46,994 bases of DNA, taken from CAYUAI01 sp964442745 (GTDB taxonomy: Bacteria > Pseudomonadota > Gammaproteobacteria > S012-40). Shown in pieces: positions 8,896 to 17,576 of the stretch. The position numbers were made by a program, and so were the translations under genes. Each line of letters opens with the position of its first letter. The stretch's first letter is position 1. The notes beneath the pieces were generated by a model. That model saw nothing but the letters and a program-made list of their open reading frames with translations. It was not told where the DNA came from and did no database searches. Location of the stretch: NCBI GenBank assembly GCA_964442745.1, contig CAYUAI010000026.1, positions 1 through 46,994 on the forward strand, given 5' to 3'.

Positions 8896-9567
8896 ATGCA
8901 GACGGGATATTTTGGGAAACTACCATTTCGCGGAGACTTCATTCAGAAGAATATGTCTCCAAATTTTTTAAGGCTATGGGAGCCTTGGTTACAAGGAGTG
9001 ACGGCCTATTCCCAAAAAACGTTACATGATCAATGGTTGCGGCATTATTTAATTAGTCCAGTGTGGCGCTATATGGTGACGCTGCCAACAGATGAAGTCT
9101 ATGCCGGTGTTGTTTTTCCCAGCGTGGATAGTGCCGGCCGATATTTTCCCTTTACCATCGTCATGCCGTTGGCGGATAAACACACGGCTATTCAATTGAT
9201 GCTGCGCAATCAACAGTGGTATAACCAAAGTGAACGGTTGGCACTGCGAGCCTTAGATGAAAGTATCAGCTTTGAGCAATTTGACCAAGTTGTTGAGCGT
9301 CTCGATAGTGTTTTTAAACCCCCATTAAAATATCCAAGCCCTGGCTTTCATTTATCTTTAAATGCGAGTCAATCGCTTGATGGTGCTTTAGGAAAATTGC
9401 TCAATTACCTCTATATTTTTAATGATCGTCAAATATCGCTATGGTGGTACGAAGATAATAATCTAAATGACGGCCATTTTTTTAGTTGTCTGGGGCTCCC
9501 CGACGAAAGAGTTTATACCGCCATGCTGACTCGTCAATGGGACAGCTCAGGCATGCAATCATTGTAA
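8896..9567 (+). CDS. tagF: T6SS-associated post-translational regulator TagF
   Basis: TagF proteins repress T6SS assembly post-translationally, in studied systems through the Fha protein. The start QTGYFGKLPFRGDF is the family N-terminal signature, and PSVDSAGRYFPFTI is the second hallmark. At 223 residues it is the usual single-domain length with no PppA fusion. The frame is open to an ATG at 8839, but those 19 extra codons are encoded by a dispersed repeat, so ATG 8896 is preferred. No clear ribosome site precedes it, which suggests that repeat insertion displaced the original leader. tagH/fha is at the other end of the same cluster. Confidence 0.85.
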   Translation: MQTGYFGKLPFRGDFIQKNMSPNFLRLWEPWLQGVTAYSQKTLHDQWLRHYLISPVWRYMVTLPTDEVYAGVVFPSVDSAGRYFPFTIVMPLADKHTAIQLMLRNQQWYNQSERLALRALDESISFEQFDQVVERLDSVFKPPLKYPSPGFHLSLNASQSLDGALGKLLNYLYIFNDRQISLWWYEDNNLNDGHFFSCLGLPDERVYTAMLTRQWDSSGMQSL

Positions 9568-9587
9568 ATACATTTTCTATCTTAGCT

Positions 9588-9690
9588 TTCATCCGTTGGC
9601 GAAAATCCTCAGAAATCGTGGTTCTATTCTGAGAATTTTGCAACGGAAGATGGGTCAAAAATCACCTGAAGATAGGATGTGAAAATGCTA
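9588..9690 (+). repeat. Dispersed repeat copy B after tagF
   Basis: An ungapped alignment of 9599-9680 with 8761-8842 gives about 65% identity, including ggcgaaaa/ggagaaaa, gttctatt, ggaaga and gaagat blocks. It lacks the tgccaaacgggga end found in copies A and C, so it is a truncated or diverged member. It lies between the convergent tagF and the minus-strand membrane protein gene. Confidence 0.5.
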
Positions 9691-9713
9691 GTTTATGCTC
9701 GTGCTGAGTATAG

Positions 9714-10199
9714 CTATTCATGAAACATTTCTAAGAATAAATTGGCACATAAAATTGCAATGCCTAGCAACAAACCACCGATGCCAACATAAGTAAACAT
9801 TTCTGTTACAATGTGATTATGCGCTGCGCTTCTTCCTAATGACGGCGCAAGAATAAACATGGTGAGCCATGCCAATGGATATAATCCGCCAAGTCCCACT
9901 AAAATGGATGAGACTGTTTTTAACTTCCGTTTAAGAGAAGAGAGCATGATGAGAAGAACGAGTCCAATAGAAAATGCAGCGATCCCTGTTGCATGGAAAT
10001 GAGCTCTTTGAGCATATCGCCATATTTTTTTGTTGCTTTTATCATCATGCAAATTTTCATGAGCCATGACGCCATCTGCGATATAGGATTTTACGGAATC
10101 TTCCGCAATACCAAAGCCAACACCTAAACTAATTCCAAAAATCAAAGTTAACATGACCAAAAATAACCCGATTCTCACTGTCTTCATTTCTTCATGCAT
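9714..10199 (-). CDS. Uncharacterised four-helix membrane protein
   Basis: I do not recognise the family. The 161-residue product has four predicted membrane helices: near the N-terminus (IGLFLVMLTLIFGISLGVG), in the middle (TGIAAFSIGLVLLIML and VGLGGLYPLAWLTMFIL) and at the end (VGIGGLLLGIAILCANLFL). A His-rich hydrophilic loop (AHENLHDD, RAHFHATG) precedes helix 2, and HNH occurs before helix 4. Such paired histidines can bind haem or metal, but nothing here proves it. ATG 10199 is preferred over the upstream TTG at 10214 because gagaaa precedes it at usual spacing. It is isolated between repeat copies B and C. Confidence 0.6.
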   Translation of the reverse strand: MHEEMKTVRIGLFLVMLTLIFGISLGVGFGIAEDSVKSYIADGVMAHENLHDDKSNKKIWRYAQRAHFHATGIAAFSIGLVLLIMLSSLKRKLKTVSSILVGLGGLYPLAWLTMFILAPSLGRSAAHNHIVTEMFTYVGIGGLLLGIAILCANLFLEMFHE

Positions 10200-10324
10200 A
10201 ATATATTTTCTCAATTATGGTTATATCGCCTAGGTGCCCAATCTTCCAAGGATGAGTGACGTCAGGAATTTTATTTGAAAGAGGATTGTATTCGCTTCGC
10301 CTAATAATTTCCAATGCTAGAATT

Positions 10325-10373
10325 AGAACGAACAAATACAAACCAAATCTGAGTGCCAAACGGGGACGTTATT
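10325..10373. repeat. Dispersed repeat copy C (rearranged ends)
   Basis: 10325-10351 is an inverted copy of 8731-8757 (24 of 27). It is followed immediately, in direct orientation, by 10354-10373, a 19-of-20 match to 8840-8859. The two ends that bracket about 80 bases in copy A are therefore adjacent here, with one inverted. This fits an end-to-end or internally deleted element downstream of the autotransporter gene. Confidence 0.6.
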
Positions 10374-10394
10374 CTATGTGAAGAATTTCGCGGG

Positions 10395-12179
10395 TTAAAT
10401 TTCCCAGCGTAAACCAATATTGATGGCTTGTTGTGACAAGTGCTCATAGCCGAGAATGGTTTGATAAAATAGATAGGCGGAGCGACCATTAGCAAACACG
10501 GCGGAAATACCGACACCTAAATTAAAATAGCTGGTATCCGGTTTATCGGTGGGTAGACGAAAGGTTTCTTGACCGGGGTCACCGATGAAATAGCCTTCTA
10601 CCATATGGATATTATCTTTCAATTCTTTTAACCATTCAAACCGCAGTTGGGGTAGCCAAACGCCATAGGTGGAGCTGATAGCATAAGCGAGTTGCCCGCC
10701 GAGACTTAGCGACAACGATTGATCGCTTTGTTGATTGACGGTAATTCCCCAGCCAGAGCCGGGCTGGTCAGGTTTAGACATATTTTCCGTGTAGTCGTCA
10801 ATCTTTGTTTTGATATAATTCCATTGCATAAAAGGTTCGATGCTCATGCCACCCAGGGTAAATTCATAGCCGGCAGCGAGGCTGGCTGAAATTTGACCGC
10901 CAAAATATTCAGCGGCGGCAGACTGGTTGACTTCGGTGGCGGGGGTTCTGTTTTGTAAGGTATAGCGAATATACCGTTTTTGGTTAAAATTTTGTCCACC
11001 GAGACTGACGCTGCTATCAATATGAAATGATGGTGATGGGAAAAAGCTGCTATAGAGTATGAGATGGTAGCTGGTGGCATCCAGTTGGCCGCGACGGGAT
11101 TGCAAGGTCGTTTTATTGTGGGAATATCCATAAGCGAGACCCACAAATAATTGTCGGGAATATCGATAGTCGGCCCCCAGCGTGATATCAATGGCGTTGA
11201 AGTCAAAACCGGCTTCGTTATCCGTTTGATCTTTGTTACCACGATTTATCGTACCGTTGACAAAGAGTCCTAATTCTCCAAAATCAATTTCGGTCACCGC
11301 GTTATTTGAGCTTCCGTTATCATTGAAGCGATAGCGTGGATCGTCGTCTTGATAAAAATCAGTCGTAGCATAAAATTGATCGGTAAGACTAAACGATAGA
11401 CGATTACCGGCAGGTGCCGCTAAGTAGCTGGACTTCAGTGTTTGCAGGCGTGCCTGAATATTATTGTTTTGCGCTTTGATATTGGTTTGGGAGGCGTCCA
11501 GTGGTGCGCTGGCGGCGATGGGTGTGATGGCCGCCAAGGCCTGTTGTGCTTGCTCGTTACCGAACAAGGCGCTGTCGATCAGCGCATTGCAGTCTCTCCG
11601 CAAGCCATGAGCCACATTGCGCTGGATACATATTTTACCAATGACGCGGGCGATTTCTGCTTGCGGAGCGGTCTGTGAAATACTTTGTAAGGCTTGACCA
11701 ACGCTGGTTTGAGGAGGGACTTCGACGGTACATTCGGCGACTTTTTGAGTGATATTACTGCAATGAACCAGCGTGTTGCCAGGGAATTGACAGCTGGCAC
11801 TGCTGTCGGTCACATCAGTGCATGTAAACGTTTCTCCGACATCGGTGGTGCAGCTAGCCGTGCTGTTCTCCGCATTGGTTTTGCATTCTTCGATGCTTTT
11901 CAGGGTGAATAGGAGATTGCTGAACGAGGCGATATTCGGGGTCATCGTGCAGGAGTTCACTGGGTCATCAAGGTTACTGCAGTTGATTGAAATGGTGTTA
12001 TTTCCTAGGATGTCACTCGAATCTTCTGGGCCTTCATCTGCCAGGCTGCTACTCGCATTTGCCAGGTGGATACTTGAGTAGAAAAGCGTGTGAATGACGA
12101 AGATAAAACCAATCCAAAACATAAGAAACTGAGCGGGGCGAGCGGACCTGTTGAGTAAATCAAAAAAATCTCGTTTCAT
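10395..12179 (-). CDS. Autotransporter-type outer-membrane barrel protein with Cys-repeat passenger
   Basis: Likely surface protein of type Va-like secretion. The N-terminal hydrophobic segment at about 17-40 (MFWIGFIFVIHTLFYSSIHLANA) is a signal peptide with an extended n-region. Residues about 60-150 form a short Cys-rich passenger with repeated pairs spaced as C-x9 or x10-C (CSNLDDPVNSC, CTDVTDSSASC, CSNITQKVAEC). A helical linker follows (IGKICIQRNVAHGLRRDC to NNIQARLQTL). The last 270 residues show alternating aromatic/polar beta strands ending in INIGLRWEI, an autotransporter barrel. I start at ATG 12179; the open frame extends to 12473 but overlaps the next gene and lacks a signal sequence. 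It lies 34 bases downstream of the small barrel gene, probably on one transcript. Confidence 0.75.
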   Translation of the reverse strand: MKRDFFDLLNRSARPAQFLMFWIGFIFVIHTLFYSSIHLANASSSLADEGPEDSSDILGNNTISINCSNLDDPVNSCTMTPNIASFSNLLFTLKSIEECKTNAENSTASCTTDVGETFTCTDVTDSSASCQFPGNTLVHCSNITQKVAECTVEVPPQTSVGQALQSISQTAPQAEIARVIGKICIQRNVAHGLRRDCNALIDSALFGNEQAQQALAAITPIAASAPLDASQTNIKAQNNNIQARLQTLKSSYLAAPAGNRLSFSLTDQFYATTDFYQDDDPRYRFNDNGSSNNAVTEIDFGELGLFVNGTINRGNKDQTDNEAGFDFNAIDITLGADYRYSRQLFVGLAYGYSHNKTTLQSRRGQLDATSYHLILYSSFFPSPSFHIDSSVSLGGQNFNQKRYIRYTLQNRTPATEVNQSAAAEYFGGQISASLAAGYEFTLGGMSIEPFMQWNYIKTKIDDYTENMSKPDQPGSGWGITVNQQSDQSLSLSLGGQLAYAISSTYGVWLPQLRFEWLKELKDNIHMVEGYFIGDPGQETFRLPTDKPDTSYFNLGVGISAVFANGRSAYLFYQTILGYEHLSQQAINIGLRWEI

Positions 12180-12213
12180 AATTAAAACTATAGCAATTTT
12201 GGGTGAGTAAGTC

Positions 12214-12909
12214 CTAAAACTGGTAAGCGACGCCAAGGGACACGACGGGATAAAACGCATAGTCTTTGATCTTGTCGTTGAGTTCTTGCTCCTCTTTTGC
12301 CAAATCTTTGCTGAGTTCAGGGTCGCTAATGTCGTTAAATATTTGACCATCCCGCTTTCTGGCGATCTGACCACGGGCTTCCAATTTAATTTGCGGTTGT
12401 CCATGAAACAAAACGCCAATATCCGCCAGTAGGCTCCAGCCGCTTTTTTTACTGGGTGGCATACCCCAGCCAATACCGAGGTAAGGGGCCATTTCCCGAA
12501 ACGTGACGTTGCCGGTCAATATAAAGTTACCGGTATAAATTTCATCGCCGATGCCATATTCCCTTTTATTTTGACCGGTAGCTTGACTTTGGAGCTCGTT
12601 GTTATTTAGCAATAGGCCGCCACTGATTCGAAACCCACGACCTAGCGGGTGCCAGTCTAATAGGGTAGCTAAGGTATTAAGTTTTAAGTTGAGCTCGTAT
12701 TCAATATCATCTCGTGTGGTATTGAGGTTTAGGTTAATTCGGTGGTAGTTGACTCGAGCGCTGATTTTTTCTGACAATGCGTAAGCGGCTTCGATACCAT
12801 AGCCTAATGTGCTCATTTTTACGCCAACTGTTGGTTGAGCGAGCACCGCCATTGGTAGGTATAAGCAAGCCAATAAGATTGTTTGTTTCCATTTTATGTG
12901 TGCTGTCAC
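12214..12909 (-). CDS. Small outer-membrane beta-barrel protein
   Basis: The 231-residue product has a signal peptide ending at about VLAQP (ILLACLYLPMAVLAQ) and eight or so amphipathic strands (LGYGIEAAYALSEKISARVNYHRI, GFRISGGLLLNN, MAPYLGIGWGM). It ends in VVSLGVAYQF with a terminal Phe, the usual barrel-assembly signal. It resembles OmpA/OmpW-type eight-strand barrels, but the ligand or role is unknown. A GTG start at 12909 is preceded by GAGG at good spacing. A charged helix-like insert (DPELSKDLAKEEQELNDKIKD) lies before the last strand. It is first in a two-gene minus-strand run with the autotransporter. Confidence 0.75.
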   Translation of the reverse strand: MTAHIKWKQTILLACLYLPMAVLAQPTVGVKMSTLGYGIEAAYALSEKISARVNYHRINLNLNTTRDDIEYELNLKLNTLATLLDWHPLGRGFRISGGLLLNNNELQSQATGQNKREYGIGDEIYTGNFILTGNVTFREMAPYLGIGWGMPPSKKSGWSLLADIGVLFHGQPQIKLEARGQIARKRDGQIFNDISDPELSKDLAKEEQELNDKIKDYAFYPVVSLGVAYQF

Positions 12910-13260
12910 AGGCTAACCTCGTGAAGTACCTACATCCTTGTTGCGAAGGATTTATCCAAATAATGTAGCGCTGGCAAATATTGATTGGTGGATTCCATTT
13001 TGCTTTGCCTGTCCTGTGTTCGATTAATTAGTAGCTGCCGGATCGATAACACTAAAGTTTTCCCCATTCTAATAGTAGAACAATATAAGTGACAGAGGAA
13101 AAGTCTGGGGTTAGCACTAGCCTATGTTATTGTCATGGATATATTGTTCGTTGTTTTTTTATGATGAATCAAAGAATTTTTAGCGAGTTCTCAGCATGGC
13201 TAAATATAAGCCTATGTTCAGTCGATAAACTTTTTGGCTAACTATCTAGTGTAATTGAAA
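12910..13260. other. Divergent intergenic region
   Basis: 351 bases between the minus-strand barrel operon and the plus-strand moxR operon. It is AT-rich and should contain promoters for both directions. I could not assign a strong consensus promoter and see no small gene, tRNA or terminator in it. Confidence 0.5.
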
Positions 13261-14172
13261 ATGAAAAAAGTATTGGACAGCATTGTTGAGCAGCTTAGTG
13301 ATGTGATTGTTGGTAAAGAGCATCAAATTCGTCTTGCTTTGACCTGTATATTAGCAAGAGGGCATTTATTAATTGAGGATTTGCCCGGTGTTGGTAAAAC
13401 AACGCTGGGTCATGCGTTGGCACGTGCCTTAGGTTTAGCGTTTAATCGAGTACAATTTACCAGCGATTTATTACCCGCTGATATATTAGGTGTGAATATT
13501 TTTGACAGAAAAACGTCTGGCTTTACCTTCCATAAAGGGCCTATTTTTTCCCAAGTGGTGTTAGCGGATGAAATTAATCGGGCAACGCCGAAAACACAAA
13601 GTGCATTACTGGAGGCCATGGAAGAGCAGCAAGTAACGATTGAAGGTGTGACTTATCAGCTTCCCACCCCATTTTTTGTGATCGGTACCCAGAATCCGAT
13701 TCATGATGTGGGTACATTTTCTTTGCCTGCTTCTCAGCTCGATCGGTTTTTTATGAGTATTACTTTAGGTTATCCTAATCGCCGTGCCGAGCGAGATATT
13801 TTGCTGGGAAAAAGCCGCAAAGATATGTTGAATCATATGCAATCTACGATTGATACTGAAACCTTGATGACATTGCAACAGGCAGCATTTGATGTGCATA
13901 GTTCAGATTCATTGCTCGATTATTTACAATCGATTATCGAGTTCTCAAGGCAGTCTACAAATTTTGTTCATGGGCTTTCACCACGTGCTGCATTGATTTT
14001 ATTAAGATGTGCAAAAGCGTGGGCTTTATTAATGGGGAGAGATTACGTGATTCCTGAAGATATACAAGTCGTATTGCCGCATGTCACTAATCACCGATTG
14101 AAATCAGCAGAAAATAGCTTGTCAAACGAAAAACAGATGTCTGATTATTTTAAAGTGATTCCTATTGCTTAG
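13261..14172 (+). CDS. MoxR-family AAA+ ATPase
   Basis: MoxR ATPases act as chaperones or assembly factors, typically beside DUF58 and transglutaminase genes as here. The AAA_3 core shows Walker A LPGVGKTT (41-48), Walker B VVLADEINRA with D103-E104, a sensor-1-like FFVIGTQNPIHDVG and the C-terminal lid with HGLSPRAALILL. At 303 residues it is the usual length. ATG 13261 is used; a TTG two codons earlier is also in frame. It is the first gene of a three-gene operon whose members are 18 bases apart or overlapping. Its substrate is unknown. Confidence 0.93.
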   Translation: MKKVLDSIVEQLSDVIVGKEHQIRLALTCILARGHLLIEDLPGVGKTTLGHALARALGLAFNRVQFTSDLLPADILGVNIFDRKTSGFTFHKGPIFSQVVLADEINRATPKTQSALLEAMEEQQVTIEGVTYQLPTPFFVIGTQNPIHDVGTFSLPASQLDRFFMSITLGYPNRRAERDILLGKSRKDMLNHMQSTIDTETLMTLQQAAFDVHSSDSLLDYLQSIIEFSRQSTNFVHGLSPRAALILLRCAKAWALLMGRDYVIPEDIQVVLPHVTNHRLKSAENSLSNEKQMSDYFKVIPIA

Positions 14173-14190
14173 TTAATATTCAACGATGCC

Positions 14191-15162
14191 ATGTTGCTGA
14201 AAATAAAAAATATTTATTGGACTTTTTTTAATAAAGGCGAGAAAAAAATCGAAGATACCTATATTTTTTCTCATCGTAATGTCTATATACTACCAACAGC
14301 TCAGGGTATTGTGTTTTTCTGCTTGTTGTTTTTGATGTTTGTTGGTTCGGTGAATTATCAGCTGAATCTAGGCTATATTTTGACGTTTTGGTTGGCAAGT
14401 GTGACGGCTGTTTCTTTATTGCATACCTATAATAATATGATTAGGTTAAAGGTTAGTGTGGAATCTATTACGCCAGTATTTTGTGGTGAAAACATTAATG
14501 TAGAGATATCAATTTATAATATGTCAGAGAGCTTGAAACAAGCTGTCACTTGTTATATTCCTGGGGAATGGCATAACCCAATTAGCGAGATGAAAAATAT
14601 TTCAGGAAATCGCTGGCAACATTATTGTTTATTTTTACCAGCCAATCAACGCGGTCAATATAGTTTGGATCGTGTGGTTGTAGAGAGTAAATATCCTTTG
14701 GGGCTGTTTCGATCCTGGTCTCCGGTCAATATCAAAGCCAATTATTTTGTTTATCCAGCACCGATTTCTCAAAAAAAACGATTAATAGATATGTTTTCTA
14801 ATAGTGACAGCGATATCCCGTTATCTTCAGGCGGAACGGTGGATTTTTTTGGTTTCAAAAAATATCAACATGGTGATTCTTTAAAACAGGTACATTGGAA
14901 AGGCGTAGCGAAAGCACAGCCATGGGTAAGCAAGCAATATGTTGATCAATTTGACGAAAATGTTTGGCTAGATTGGTTTCATTTTGACATAGAAAATGCC
15001 GAAAAGCGTCTGTCCTATTTAACGGCTTGGGTGCTGGAGGCAGAAAAGTGTGGATATCGATATGGGCTTATTTTGCCCGATAAAAAAATTGAGCTTTCCA
15101 AAGGTGAGTCACACTATCATGCTTGCTTGAAGGCGCTTGCTTTGCACGGGAAGCATCCATGA
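14191..15162 (+). CDS. DUF58 domain protein
   Basis: Two N-terminal membrane helices (about 35-75, GIVFFCLLFLMFVGSV and LGYILTFWLASVTAVSLL) are followed by a soluble region carrying the DUF58 signature FKKYQHGDSLKQVHWKGVAK. In this family, DUF58 proteins accompany MoxR and TgpA-like transglutaminases in cell-envelope or stress functions that remain poorly defined. The 323-residue length is normal. The stop codon overlaps the start of the next gene (ATGA), showing translational coupling. Confidence 0.88.
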   Translation: MLLKIKNIYWTFFNKGEKKIEDTYIFSHRNVYILPTAQGIVFFCLLFLMFVGSVNYQLNLGYILTFWLASVTAVSLLHTYNNMIRLKVSVESITPVFCGENINVEISIYNMSESLKQAVTCYIPGEWHNPISEMKNISGNRWQHYCLFLPANQRGQYSLDRVVVESKYPLGLFRSWSPVNIKANYFVYPAPISQKKRLIDMFSNSDSDIPLSSGGTVDFFGFKKYQHGDSLKQVHWKGVAKAQPWVSKQYVDQFDENVWLDWFHFDIENAEKRLSYLTAWVLEAEKCGYRYGLILPDKKIELSKGESHYHACLKALALHGKHP

Positions 15163-17159
15163 AATGGTTTTATGAGCGATGGATGAATAGTAATTATATT
15201 CATTTATGGTTGTTGTTTTCTGTGGTATTAGTGGTTGCTCCACATGTCCCTTATCAACTTTTTAGTATTAATGTTTTTTTCGCTATTATTTTACTTTGGC
15301 GTTTCTTGTTTGAGCTAAATTTGGTTAAGTTTCCCGGTAAGTGGCTTCGAGTCGTACTCACTCTCGGTGCTTTTAGTCTCGTAATTTCTTCGTTTAAAAC
15401 GATCATCGGTAGTGAAGCGGGCGTGTCTTTGCTTACCTCAATGACTTGTTTAAAGTTGCTTGAAATGCGGCAGAAGCGTGAACTCACCATTGTTGTTTAT
15501 CTTAGTTTTTTCGTGATTATAACTGGATTTCTATTCGACCAATCGATGTTGGTCGGTATTTATACCATTGTAGTGATGACCTTGTTGATAAGCATCTTAG
15601 TGCGCATCAATCAGTTAATCGAAAATAAGGCGTCTCATTTTTCTGCAATAAAATATACCGTGTTATTGTTGGTTCAAGCGATACCGATTATGTTACTGTT
15701 ATTTATTTTGTTTCCACGCTTGAGTCATCCATTATGGGGTGTGCCAAATTTTTCGTCAATGGCTAGCACCGGTTTATCTAATCAAATGTCGCCGGGATTG
15801 GTAAGTCGTTTAGCGGATAATGATTCGGTTGCATTTCGAGTTAATTTTCAAGGCCCATTACCCCCGATAGAAAAACTCTATTGGAGGGGACCTATTTTTT
15901 GGTATTTTGATGGCAATACGTGGCGTGATTCCTCAAATAGAGGTCACCGGTATATAGGGAATCGTCAGTTACATATGAAAAAAAATGGGCCGCCGATCCA
16001 TTACCAGGTCACCTTAGAGGCACATCAGCAGCAATGGTTATTTGCGCTTGATATCGCGGCTAAGATACCATTGAATAGTTTTATGAACAGGCAATATCAA
16101 CTATTAAATAATAAACCGATAAAGAATGTATATCGCTATGATATGATTTCTTATATTGACTACCAAATTGACAGAGGAATCAAGCCAAACTATCGTCAGT
16201 ATTTGCAATTACCAGATAGCTATGGCGAGCGTGCGATAAATTTGGCCCAAGAATGGCGTTTGCAAAGTCGCGATAAGCCAGATATTGTCAACATGGGATT
16301 ATCTTATTTCAAGGATAATGATTTTTTTTATACACGAAAACCCCCTTTGGCCACGGGTGATCCGGTGGATGAGTTTTTATTTCATACGCAAAAAGGGTTT
16401 TGCGAACACTATGCCTCGTCCTTTGTATTTTTAATGAGGGCCGCCGGTATTCCGGCCCGTATTGTTACCGGTTATCACGGTGGCGAATTAAATCCGGTGG
16501 GCGATTATTTGATTGTTAGGCAATCGGATGCTCATGCTTGGGCAGAGGTATGGCTAGTCGATCGGGGATGGGTTCGAATTGATCCTACCTCGGTGATTCC
16601 TCAATCAAGGATCTTGGATGCCGGCACACCCGCCGCCTCGGAAAATGATGTGAAAACTCGCCGTCTGGGATGGGGCTGGCAGCTATGGGCAACGGCCTAT
16701 TATAGTTGGGACAATATCAGTCATCAATGGAACCAATGGATTATTGGCTATAATTCTTCTCGGCAGAGGTCTTTTTTATCTTTGCTTGGCATTGATGATG
16801 TCACTTGGGAAAAGTTGATCCGCTTGTTGTCAATAACACTCCCAGGCGTATTTATTTTATTAGTTATTCTTTTATTAAAGAAAAAAAATAAGCCACAAGA
16901 TCCGATCAATCGAGCGTATAAACAATTTTGTAAAAAATTGCGCAGCTTAGGATTTGATCGATATCAAGGTGAGGGAGTGCATGATTTTGCGAGCAGAGTA
17001 GTGATCAGCCGACAGGACTTAGTGGCACCGATTAATCAGATTACCGAACTTTATTCTTCATTAAAATATGCCAAACAACCTCCCAGTCGCCAACTGACTG
17101 AACTACAACAGGCCGTGCGAAAATTTAAGCCAAATCACAAGACGCCTAAAAATTTATAA
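15159..17159 (+). CDS. tgpA: Membrane transglutaminase (TgpA family, DUF3488)
   Basis: Inner-membrane protein with about six N-terminal helices (15-200, DUF3488/TgpA_N) and a periplasmic transglutaminase-like domain with an intact catalytic triad: Cys415 in GFCEHYASSF, His459 in DAHAWAEVW and Asp475 in RIDPT. A further helix (about 556-575) and a cytoplasmic tail of the DUF4129 type follow. In Pseudomonas the homologue is essential. ATG 15159 overlaps the DUF58 stop by four bases; the open frame starts 12 codons earlier inside the DUF58 gene. Last gene of the moxR operon. Confidence 0.93.
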   Translation: MKWFYERWMNSNYIHLWLLFSVVLVVAPHVPYQLFSINVFFAIILLWRFLFELNLVKFPGKWLRVVLTLGAFSLVISSFKTIIGSEAGVSLLTSMTCLKLLEMRQKRELTIVVYLSFFVIITGFLFDQSMLVGIYTIVVMTLLISILVRINQLIENKASHFSAIKYTVLLLVQAIPIMLLLFILFPRLSHPLWGVPNFSSMASTGLSNQMSPGLVSRLADNDSVAFRVNFQGPLPPIEKLYWRGPIFWYFDGNTWRDSSNRGHRYIGNRQLHMKKNGPPIHYQVTLEAHQQQWLFALDIAAKIPLNSFMNRQYQLLNNKPIKNVYRYDMISYIDYQIDRGIKPNYRQYLQLPDSYGERAINLAQEWRLQSRDKPDIVNMGLSYFKDNDFFYTRKPPLATGDPVDEFLFHTQKGFCEHYASSFVFLMRAAGIPARIVTGYHGGELNPVGDYLIVRQSDAHAWAEVWLVDRGWVRIDPTSVIPQSRILDAGTPAASENDVKTRRLGWGWQLWATAYYSWDNISHQWNQWIIGYNSSRQRSFLSLLGIDDVTWEKLIRLLSITLPGVFILLVILLLKKKNKPQDPINRAYKQFCKKLRSLGFDRYQGEGVHDFASRVVISRQDLVAPINQITELYSSLKYAKQPPSRQLTELQQAVRKFKPNHKTPKNL

Positions 17160-17576
17160 CCGGATAGGGGGAGTGGGTCAAACTTGTTGATTTTTCGATG
17201 CTGTTGACAAGTTCATGCAGCGCAAGTTATGTCGAGTACTGGCGCCAACCACCGCCTAGATAGCATCACTCACATATTCATGTTTGGCGTCAGAGTTGTT
17301 TTCTCGAGTCAGGTATTTTTCTATTGAATGGATCGGCGCTTAAAAGACATCACGCTGACGATCAATAAATGTTCGTTAATTATCCCCGAAATTATCGAAA
17401 TTTTCATTATTTTTTCAGCATTTATTCACTTCCTTTTCAGGCATTCTTTGTATAGTGACTTCTGAATCATAAATGCACACGAATGTTATTTAGCCTATTA
17501 GCCTATTAGCCTATTAGCCATTTATGGAAAATACAGACATTGCACTTATATTTGCAATTTTAAAGGAGAGAATACA
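17160..17576. other. Intergenic region with short tandem repeat
   Basis: 417 bases without a gene. Three perfect copies plus a partial copy of the octamer TAGCCTAT are at 17491-17519, just upstream of the lipoprotein gene. The core agcctattagcca recurs once at about 38650. A good ribosome site (AAAGGAGAG) precedes the next start. Promoter not confidently assigned. Confidence 0.5.
17491..17519. repeat. TAGCCTAT tandem repeat (3.6 copies)
   Basis: Perfect octamer units at 17491-17498, 17499-17506 and 17507-17514, plus TAGCC at 17515-17519. It lies 58 bases before the start codon of the DUF4382 lipoprotein, so slipped-strand copy changes could alter promoter or leader spacing. That functional effect is inference. 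Confidence 0.75.

Noticed and set aside
12180..12473. N-terminal extension of the autotransporter frame
   Set aside because: It overlaps the small barrel gene on the same strand in another frame and has no signal sequence; ATG 12179 starts just before a signal peptide.
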